From assembly GCF_009674535.1 (NCBI RefSeq), contig NZ_WKJK01000016.1, forward strand, positions 62,001 to 126,000: a stretch of 64,000 bases of DNA. The letters run 5' to 3'. The position numbers were made by a program, and so were the translations under genes. The notes below the pieces were generated by a model. It searched no databases. It was not told the origin of the DNA and was given only the letters and a program-made list of their open reading frames with translations. This document shows, piece by piece, positions 58,369 to 64,000 of the stretch. The stretch is from Duganella guangzhouensis. GTDB lineage: Bacteria; Pseudomonadota; Gammaproteobacteria; Burkholderiales; Burkholderiaceae_D. How positions within the stretch are numbered: position 1 is the stretch's first letter; each line of letters opens with the position of its first letter.

Positions 58369-58905
58369 TTACAGATCCAGCCTGCCCTCGACCGAATCGT
58401 CGAGGGTTTTGCCGATTACGGCGCCGATCAGCATCTTGACGCTGGCCACCGCCCTGCCGTGTTTGGTATCCCAATAGTAGCCGTACGTCGGCGCAAACTT
58501 GATCACCGTGATGCGCGGGTCGTCCTCGCCGCCGGTGAACCAGGTCTTCATCGTAAAACTCCACAACTCCTTGATCTTGACCGGGTCGCGCGACACGGTG
58601 GCGATGCCTTCCAGGTGCATGAACTCGGCATGCGCCGAGCCCTGGAAGTACAGCGTGGCCGACGGATCGGCCGCCAGCTCCTGATTCTTCAGGCTGTCGC
58701 TGGCGGAGACAAACCAGACATTGCCCAGCTCATCGACCTGCAGCGCCGTCATCGGCCGCGCGTCGCCGGGACCGCCCTCGGCGTCATTGGTGCAGAAGAA
58801 GCAGCCGGGCGTGCTGTCGACGAAATCGCGGATCTTGCGCACGGCGTCCTCGCCGATCAAGTCCTGGTGATTGCTTTCGGGTTGGTGGGCGTTGATGGAA
58901 TCCAT
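58369..58905 (-). CDS. Pyridoxamine-5'-phosphate-oxidase-fold general stress protein
   Basis: A 178-residue split-barrel flavin-binding-type protein of the general stress protein 26 group. It shows IRDFVDSTPGCFFCTNDAEG, GDARPMTALQVDELGNVWFV, SASDSLKNQELAADPSATLY and FQGSAHAEFMHLEGIATVSR, then VIKFAPTYGYYWDTKHGRAV. Members bind FMN, FAD or heme-like ligands; the physiological role is unknown. It lies convergent to tonB and divergent from bfr, inside the iron block. The tonB terminator lies within its last codons. Confidence 0.87.
   Translation of the reverse strand: MDSINAHQPESNHQDLIGEDAVRKIRDFVDSTPGCFFCTNDAEGGPGDARPMTALQVDELGNVWFVSASDSLKNQELAADPSATLYFQGSAHAEFMHLEGIATVSRDPVKIKELWSFTMKTWFTGGEDDPRITVIKFAPTYGYYWDTKHGRAVASVKMLIGAVIGKTLDDSVEGRLDL
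58385..58410 (+). terminator. Probable terminator of bfd-tonB inside the convergent gene
   Basis: CCCTCGAC (58385-58392) and GTCGAGGG (58399-58406) form a perfect 8-base stem with a 6-base loop, followed by TTTT. It begins 23 bases after the tonB stop and lies inside the 3' coding end of the stress-protein gene on the other strand. Confidence 0.55.
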
Positions 58906-58990
58906 GGCATAGCTCCTGTAGTTGAGCTTTCATGGTAATGCCGGGCGCCGCCGGCCACAGTGGGTTGCCTCACACAGACGGAGTCAGAAT

Positions 58991-59009
58991 GCTAATGGTT
59001 TTCATTTGC
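58991..59009. promoter_or_regulatory. Fur-box-like site between the stress-protein gene and bfr
   Basis: GCTAATGGTTTTCATTTGC matches the Fur consensus at 13 of 19 bases by hand count. It shares the core AATG-N5-CATT with the site upstream of bfd. It lies 86 bases upstream of the stress-protein gene and 123 bases upstream of bfr. Confidence 0.5.
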
Positions 59010-59131
59010 ACCAATGCTCTCAATAACAGAAATTAGCCACTATTTCGACGAAATTATCAGACATTCGCTACACATCCGCTATCGATTCGTGGCACAATGG
59101 CGCCATTCGCAACCAACACAGAAAGACTCCC

Positions 59132-59608
59132 ATGAAGGGCGACCAAGAAGTCATTCGTCTGCTGAACGCACAGCTGACCAACGAACTCACCGCGATCAAC
59201 CAGTACTTCCTGCACGCCAAGATGTACAAGCACTGGGGCCTGGAGAAGATCGGCAAGAAGGAATGGGAAGAATCGATCGGCGAAATGAAGCACGCCGACA
59301 AACTGATCGACCGCATCCTGATGCTGGATGGCCTGCCTAACCTGCAAGCCATGCACAAGGTGCTAGTGGGTGAAAACACCGAAGAGATCCTGAACTGCGA
59401 CCTGAAACTGGAACGCGGCGCGCAGATCACCGTCAAGGAAGGCATCGCCGCCGCCGAGAAGGCCGCCGACTACGTGTCGCGCGACTTGCTGCTGATGATC
59501 CTGGAAGACACCGAAGAACATATCGACTGGCTGGAAACCCAGCTGGACCTGATCGGCAAAGTGGGCATCCAGAACTACCTGCAAAGCCAGATGAGCGAAG
59601 AAGAATAA
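59132..59608 (+). CDS. bfr: Bacterioferritin
   Basis: A 158-residue heme-containing ferritin that stores iron in a 24-subunit shell. The di-iron ferroxidase ligands are visible: Glu18 in LTNELTAINQYF, Glu51 and His54 in GEMKHADKL, and Glu and His in LEDTEEHIDWLETQ. Met52 is the heme ligand. The length matches E. coli Bfr (158). Its ferredoxin Bfd is encoded nearby. A strong terminator follows 24 bases after the stop. Confidence 0.96.
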   Translation: MKGDQEVIRLLNAQLTNELTAINQYFLHAKMYKHWGLEKIGKKEWEESIGEMKHADKLIDRILMLDGLPNLQAMHKVLVGENTEEILNCDLKLERGAQITVKEGIAAAEKAADYVSRDLLLMILEDTEEHIDWLETQLDLIGKVGIQNYLQSQMSEEE

Positions 59609-59611
59609 GTT

Positions 59612-60946
59612 TTACGTTGCCGCATTCAGAGGCCGCAAGCTGTCCGCAGCTTGCGGTTTTTTTATTTTTACGGCCAATACCGCCACCGCGCCGCACAGCA
59701 TCAGCACCCCGGCCAGCCGGATCACGTTCTCCGGATTCCCACCCAGCAGGCTGCGGTAATACAGCGGCAGCGTGAAGATCTGGATAATCATCGGAATCAC
59801 AATGAACATATTGAAGATGCCCATGTAGACGCCGGTGCGCTGCGGCGGTATACAACCTGCCAGCATCACATACGGATTCCCCATGATGCTGGCCCAGGCC
59901 AGGCCGATGCCCAGCATCGGCACATACAGCAGCGCCGGGGTATGGATCTGCGGGATGCTCAACATGGCCACCCCGGCCAGCGCCAGGCACACGCTGTGCG
60001 TGAGCTTGGGGCCATAGCGGCGCGTGAACGGCACCAGCGCCAGCGCGCCGACAAACGCGATGAAATTGTAGAACGCGCCCACCTGCCCTGCCAGCAGACC
60101 AGCATCGCGGAAGCCTTCGGAAGCCTGATCGGTGGTGCCATAGATCGTGGTGGCCAGCGACAGCATGATGTACTGCCAATAGCAGAACATCGCATACCAC
60201 TGGAACAGCTTGACCCACGCCAGCTGGCGCATGGTGGCCGGCATCTCACGTATCGCGATGACGATATCGCCCAGCGCATGGCGCCAGCCGGCTGGCCGCT
60301 CACGCATCGCTTGCAGCTCTTCCTCGCTGAGCGGATTTTCCTTGGTGGTCTTCAAGGTCCACAGCACGGAACTGATCGAGAACACCGCGCCAATCAGAAA
60401 GGCGACGATGACGATGTGCGGAATATGACTGCCGTTGACCGCATCCTTGTTCATGCCCAGCCAGACCAGCAGCGATGGCGTCAGATAAGCCAGCGTTTGT
60501 CCCAGTCCGGTGAAAGCGCTCTGCGTCAGGAAGCCGACCGAATGCTGCTCCGGCGCCAGCTTGTCACTGACGAAAGCGCGGTACGGTTCCATGGTGACGT
60601 TGTTGGCCGCATCCAGTATCCACAGCAGGCTGGCCGCCATCCACAGCGTGGGACTGAACGGCATCGCCAGCAGCCCAAGGCTGCACAGGATGGCGCCGAT
60701 CAGGAAGTACGGCGTGCGCCGCCCCCAGCGCGTGACGGTGCGGTCGCTCATGGCGCCGATCAGCGGCTGCACCAGCAGCCCGGTCATCGGCCCCGCCAGC
60801 CACAGATACGGCAAGCTGGCCTCGTCGGCGCCGAGGTATTTGTAGATGGGGCTCATGCTGCTCTGCTGCAGACCAAAACTGAACTGGATGCCGAAGAAGC
60901 CGATGTTCATGTTCACGATCTGCCAGAACGACAGGCGCGCTTTCAT
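59612..60946 (-). CDS. MFS sugar transporter, probably sucrose
   Basis: A 444-residue inner-membrane protein with about 12 membrane segments. The start FWQIVNMNIGFFGIQFSFGL and LQQSSMSPIYKYLGA, and motif PLIGAMSDRTVTRWGRRTPY, place it with the GPH/SLC45-type sugar:proton symporters that include sucrose carriers. The frame is open 77 codons further upstream inside the kinase gene; ATG 60946 has GGGAG and overlaps the kinase stop by 4 bases. Its place behind amylosucrase and a fructokinase-type gene makes sucrose the likely substrate. The bfr terminator lies within its last codons. Confidence 0.88.
   Translation of the reverse strand: MKARLSFWQIVNMNIGFFGIQFSFGLQQSSMSPIYKYLGADEASLPYLWLAGPMTGLLVQPLIGAMSDRTVTRWGRRTPYFLIGAILCSLGLLAMPFSPTLWMAASLLWILDAANNVTMEPYRAFVSDKLAPEQHSVGFLTQSAFTGLGQTLAYLTPSLLVWLGMNKDAVNGSHIPHIVIVAFLIGAVFSISSVLWTLKTTKENPLSEEELQAMRERPAGWRHALGDIVIAIREMPATMRQLAWVKLFQWYAMFCYWQYIMLSLATTIYGTTDQASEGFRDAGLLAGQVGAFYNFIAFVGALALVPFTRRYGPKLTHSVCLALAGVAMLSIPQIHTPALLYVPMLGIGLAWASIMGNPYVMLAGCIPPQRTGVYMGIFNMFIVIPMIIQIFTLPLYYRSLLGGNPENVIRLAGVLMLCGAVAVLAVKIKKPQAADSLRPLNAAT
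59633..59669 (+). terminator. Intrinsic terminator of bfr inside the convergent transporter gene
   Basis: CCGCAAGCTG (59633-59642), loop TCCG, and CAGCTTGCGG (59647-59656) form a perfect 10-base stem followed by seven T, an A and five T. It lies 24 bases after the bfr stop. On the other strand the same bases encode the last residues of the sugar transporter. Confidence 0.9.
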
Positions 60947-61878
60947 GATGCCGCTCCCGGATGCACGGCACCGCGCTGCCAGCTGTCGAGCCACGGCGCG
61001 TAGAAGCCGATATCGGCCGGCACCGCGCCGGAGATACCGCAAATGGCGCCGGCAAAGGCATTCGCGCGCGCCATTGTCAGCGGCAATGGCCAGCCTTGCG
61101 ATTGGCCGAACAGGAACACTGCGGAAAACGCATCGCCTGCGCCCACCGTGTCGACGATGCGCGCCGGTGCGTGGCACTCATGGTTAGCGGTGACGGTGCC
61201 GTCGGCGCTGAAATGCAGCGCGCCGCGTTCGCCCAGCGTGACGATCAACTGTTTCAGTTCGAAGCTGCGCATCAGTGTCAGGCAGGCTTCCTCCATGTCG
61301 GAAGGCTGCGCGTGGGTGTACCACTTGAACAGGTCCTGCAGCTCGTCCTCGTTGACCTTGACCACATCCGCCAGCTTCAGCGACTCGTGGGCGATGCGCT
61401 CGGTCACCTGCCCTTCGCGCACGTTCAGGTCCAGATAGCGTTGCGCGTCGCTGGCCTCCAGCATGGCGCGCAAGGTGGCGCGCGATTGCACATGGCGCTG
61501 CGCCATGGTGCCGTAGTAGATCACCGCCGGCTGTGTTATCGCCAACGCCGCCAATGCCGGCGAGGTCTGCACATAATCGTATGCCTGATCGGGCAGGATG
61601 ATGAAGCGGTGGCCGCCGTCATTGCGCTCGACCACCACGCGGCCGGTGGCTTGATGCTCGTCGACCTGCAAGGCGCTTTCGCTCATGCGGAAGCGTGCAA
61701 ACTCGTCACAGATGCTGGCGCCGTTCTTGTCGGCGCCGATGCGCGTGACCATCAGCGTGGCGACGCCAAACGCCGCCAGGTTGCGCGCCACATTGAACGG
61801 TGCGCCGCCCACCACCTGCTCGGTGATGAAGTCGTCCACCAGTGCCTCGCCGAAGACGGCGATGGTTTGTTTGCTCAT
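60943..61878 (-). CDS. PfkB-family carbohydrate kinase, probable fructokinase
   Basis: A 311-residue ribokinase-fold kinase. It shows TIAVFGEALVDDFITEQVVG, GGAPFNVARNLAAFG (sugar-binding part), VNEDELQDLF, and the catalytic signature IVDTVGAGDAFSAVFLFG with the base Asp. In this operon it should phosphorylate the fructose released by amylosucrase, giving fructose-6-phosphate. Specificity is inferred from context. ATG 61878 has GGAGC and overlaps the amylosucrase stop by 4 bases; the frame continues upstream but without signal. Confidence 0.9.
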   Translation of the reverse strand: MSKQTIAVFGEALVDDFITEQVVGGAPFNVARNLAAFGVATLMVTRIGADKNGASICDEFARFRMSESALQVDEHQATGRVVVERNDGGHRFIILPDQAYDYVQTSPALAALAITQPAVIYYGTMAQRHVQSRATLRAMLEASDAQRYLDLNVREGQVTERIAHESLKLADVVKVNEDELQDLFKWYTHAQPSDMEEACLTLMRSFELKQLIVTLGERGALHFSADGTVTANHECHAPARIVDTVGAGDAFSAVFLFGQSQGWPLPLTMARANAFAGAICGISGAVPADIGFYAPWLDSWQRGAVHPGAAS

Positions 61879-63743
61879 GCTGTCGCTCCACGTTCCAGCC
61901 AGTGCATCGCATACGGCGCCAGCGTCAGCGCGCCATTCAGTATGCTCCCGTCCAGACAGTCGGTCCATGGTCCCGGCAACGCATAGGTTTGCGGCTGGGC
62001 CGAGAAGTTCATCAAGGTGAGGAAACGCTCGCCGCGCGCCAGCGCCAGCACCGCGTCCGGCGCATCAGCCAGCAAGGTGCGCGGCGCGTTGGCGGCCAGT
62101 TCCTCGTGCTGGCGACGGGCGCGCACCAGGCGAATCAGCGACTGGTACATTTGACCCGCGCTGCCGCCGGTGTAGTCACGGCCCTTCCAGCGCGCGCGGT
62201 CGAACACGGGACGCTGCAGCCAGCGGCTGTCCATCGCATGCTGCGGGCGCTGCTGATAGCTGTAGTCGTTTTCCATCGCCAGCTCGTCGCCCATGTACAA
62301 CACCGGCAGCGCGCCAAAGCTCAACGCCAGGCCATGCAGCAGCAGCAGGCGGCGCATCGCCAGCTGGCGCGCCTCTTCATTGTCGGCGGTCTGCAGGCCG
62401 ACCAGTGAGGCCGCCATGCCATTGCTGCCGTGCGCCGCGTTCGGATCGGTGCTCTGGAAGGCGGCACCCGATGCGTAACTGTTTTCGCCACCGGCGAAGA
62501 AGCGCGAGGCGCGTGCCAGACGCGCCTTGGCGCTGGCGTCGGCATTGGCGTCGCAGCCGGCCGCCACTTCGGCACGCAGCACGTTCCAGCCAATGTCGTC
62601 GTGGCAGCGCACGTAGCTGAGCCACGTCGCGGCCGGCGGCAGGGCAGGCGTGTTGCGGATCACTTCGCGCAGCGCGCTGGTGTCCTGCTCCGACAAGGCT
62701 AGCCAACTGGCGGCCATCAAGCTGCTGTGATACGCGATGTGGCACTCGCGCGCCTCGGCGCTGCCCAGATAGGCCGGCAGCTCGCGCGTCGGCACAATAG
62801 CTTCCGCTTTCAGCAGCACGCCCGGCGCCACGATATCGACAATCGCGCGCAAGGCTTGCAGGATCTGATGCGCCTCCGGCTGGTTCATGCTGTTGGTGCC
62901 TTCGCGCTTCCACAGGAAGGCGGTGGAATCGAGACGGAATACTTCGATGCCGCGATTCGCCAGTCGCAGCAAGGTCTTGGCCATTTCGGCAAACACCGCC
63001 GGATTGGCGTAGTTCAGATCCCACTGATACGGATAGAAGGTGCTCCACACCCAGCCGCCCATCGCGTCCACCTGAACGAAGTTCCCCGGCGCCACCTGCG
63101 GGAACACCTGGCCCAGCGTGCGCTCGTAGCGGTCCGGCAGCTCGCGGTCGGGATAAACCAGGAACATGTCGCGCGCCTGCGCATCGCCGGCTTTGGCGGC
63201 GACGGCCCAGGCGTGATCGTCCGCCACGTGATTCAGGATAAAGTCCGAGCACAGGCTGATGCCGGCCTCGCGCAGCCGCGCGGTCAGCGCCTCCAGATCG
63301 GCATTGCTGCCGAACGCCGGTTCCACTTCGTCAAAGTTGGAGACGGCGAAACCACCATCGTTCTCGCCGGCGCGCGCGCGCAGGAACGGCAGCAGATGCA
63401 GATAGCTGACGCCGATCTCCTGCAAATACGGAATACGCTCCGCCACGCCATTCAGATTGCCGCCGAAGTTCTGCACATAAGCGCAGTAGCCCAGCATGCG
63501 CTGGCTGAGGAACCACTCCGGCTGCGCGGCGCGCTGCTCATCCTGCGCGCGCAGTGCCGCCGGACGCGCCGCCAGCAGCTCGCCCAGCGCCGCCATCAAC
63601 TCCCCCATCCAGGCGTCGAAGTTGGCGTGCTCGCCATACAAGCCGCTCAGCAGCTGGCGCAGCACCGGCGCGTGTGCGGCCAGGCGCTGCGCCGCTTGCG
63701 GCAGCAGCTCGTCGGGCAGGACCGCCAGCATGCGGTCCGACAT
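61875..63743 (-). CDS. Amylosucrase (GH13 family)
   Basis: A 622-residue GH13 enzyme. Catalytic regions match amylosucrase: CAYVQNFGGNLNGVAERIPY, SDFILNHVADDHAWA, the nucleophile in EVFRLDSTAFLWKREGTNSM, the acid in VLLKAEAIVPTRELPAYLGS, and the second Asp in LSYVRCHDDIGWNVL. SGTAAALVGL-type residues (here SNGMAASLVGLQTADNEEAR) also agree. It splits sucrose, linking glucose into an alpha-1,4-glucan and releasing fructose. No signal peptide, so it acts in the cytoplasm. ATG 63743 lies 4 bases after the receptor stop; an ATG at 63758 is possible. The next gene is the PfkB kinase. Confidence 0.92.
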   Translation of the reverse strand: MSDRMLAVLPDELLPQAAQRLAAHAPVLRQLLSGLYGEHANFDAWMGELMAALGELLAARPAALRAQDEQRAAQPEWFLSQRMLGYCAYVQNFGGNLNGVAERIPYLQEIGVSYLHLLPFLRARAGENDGGFAVSNFDEVEPAFGSNADLEALTARLREAGISLCSDFILNHVADDHAWAVAAKAGDAQARDMFLVYPDRELPDRYERTLGQVFPQVAPGNFVQVDAMGGWVWSTFYPYQWDLNYANPAVFAEMAKTLLRLANRGIEVFRLDSTAFLWKREGTNSMNQPEAHQILQALRAIVDIVAPGVLLKAEAIVPTRELPAYLGSAEARECHIAYHSSLMAASWLALSEQDTSALREVIRNTPALPPAATWLSYVRCHDDIGWNVLRAEVAAGCDANADASAKARLARASRFFAGGENSYASGAAFQSTDPNAAHGSNGMAASLVGLQTADNEEARQLAMRRLLLLHGLALSFGALPVLYMGDELAMENDYSYQQRPQHAMDSRWLQRPVFDRARWKGRDYTGGSAGQMYQSLIRLVRARRQHEELAANAPRTLLADAPDAVLALARGERFLTLMNFSAQPQTYALPGPWTDCLDGSILNGALTLAPYAMHWLERGATA

Positions 63744-63747
63744 TACT

Positions 63748-64000
63748 TTAGAAGGCATAGGACAGGCTGAGTTGTGCGGCACGGCCGGAGATCGAACGCG
63801 CCGCATGGCCATCGCTTTCCACCTCGGTGTAACCGATCTTGTTGAACAGATTATTCACGCGCAGCGACAGCGTGGTCTTCGGCGTAACGCTGTAGTTGAC
63901 GAAGGCACTCACCACCTCATACGCCGGCAGGATGATGGTATGCGCATCATCGCCCCACGACTTGCCGGTGCCGATCAGGCTCGCACCCACCACCACATCG
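63748..64000 (-). CDS. TonB-dependent receptor, C-terminal part (cut by the window end)
   Basis: The last 82 or so residues of a TonB-dependent outer-membrane receptor. It shows AYEVVSAFVNYSVTPKTTLS, LRVNNLFNKIGYTEVE and the terminal beta-strand AAQLSLSYAF ending in Phe. NNLFNK with a C-terminal Phe is the standard end of these 22-strand barrels. The gene enters from beyond base 64000. It is followed closely by amylosucrase, so it probably imports sucrose or a related sugar across the outer membrane. Confidence 0.88.
   Translation of the reverse strand, partial: DVVVGASLIGTGKSWGDDAHTIILPAYEVVSAFVNYSVTPKTTLSLRVNNLFNKIGYTEVESDGHAARSISGRAAQLSLSYAF

Overview
The window is GC-rich, densely packed bacterial chromosome. 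The gene content points to a betaproteobacterium of the Oxalobacteraceae (Duganella/Massilia/Janthinobacterium type). Supporting signs are the lptD-surA-pdxA-rsmA operon facing amgK-murU-pepP-ubiH, fur facing bamE-dapB, the leuS-lptE-holA-proA operon, a three-part pntAa-pntAb-pntB, and sucrose use through amylosucrase. This placement is inferred from gene content and order alone.

Layout. 1-1.7 kb is accessory: an antitoxin with a broken RelE-type toxin, a tRNA-Gly(CCC), and three small exported proteins. 1.8-8.5 kb holds a LuxR-type regulator, an M28 peptidase, a TPR/glycosyltransferase-like fusion, and a LysR regulator facing a carboxymuconolactone decarboxylase-like/tautomerase/DUF4865 operon. 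8.5-14.5 kb is a signalling operon on the minus strand: HDOD-GAF-histidine kinase, then receiver-PAS-GGDEF-EAL, then a protein with 13 uninterrupted Sel1 repeats. 14.7-24 kb is mostly housekeeping: an efflux MFS, an RlmL-like methyltransferase, an HCCA isomerase, hemJ-like, proA, holA, lptE and leuS. 24.1-31.6 kb has a frameshifted small gene coupled to an AraC regulator, a VOC protein, map, barstar, exbD/exbB, dapB, bamE, fur, hrcA and a HAD phosphatase.

31.8-33.3 kb has two paralogous repeat lipoproteins and a possible small RNA. 33.3-44.6 kb is a cell-envelope block: outer-membrane assembly (lptD, and surA with a lipoprotein signal), pdxA and rsmA on the minus strand; peptidoglycan recycling (amgK, murU), pepP, a UbiH-type hydroxylase and an exported Sel1 protein on the plus strand. 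44.6-54.1 kb has transhydrogenase, nudJ-mnmA, a receiver domain lacking its phospho-acceptor, a 5'-3' exonuclease, a second decayed toxin-antitoxin locus, a glutathione S-transferase and a glutamate-synthase-like protein. 54.1-54.7 kb is an intact BrnT/BrnA pair.

54.7-59.6 kb is an iron block (feoA-feoB-Cys-rich partner, bfd, tonB, bfr) with Fur-box-like sites between the divergent genes. 59.6-64 kb is a sucrose locus on the minus strand: TonB-dependent receptor (cut by the window end), amylosucrase, PfkB kinase and MFS transporter. The last three are joined by 4-base overlaps.

The least explained parts are the HDOD-kinase/diguanylate-EAL/Sel1 operon, the LysR/DUF4865 operon, the tandem repeat lipoproteins, and two separate toxin-antitoxin loci that each kept the antitoxin but lost the 5' part of the toxin. 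No rRNA, CRISPR array, insertion sequence or prophage was seen. No gene-free stretch exceeds about 240 bases.
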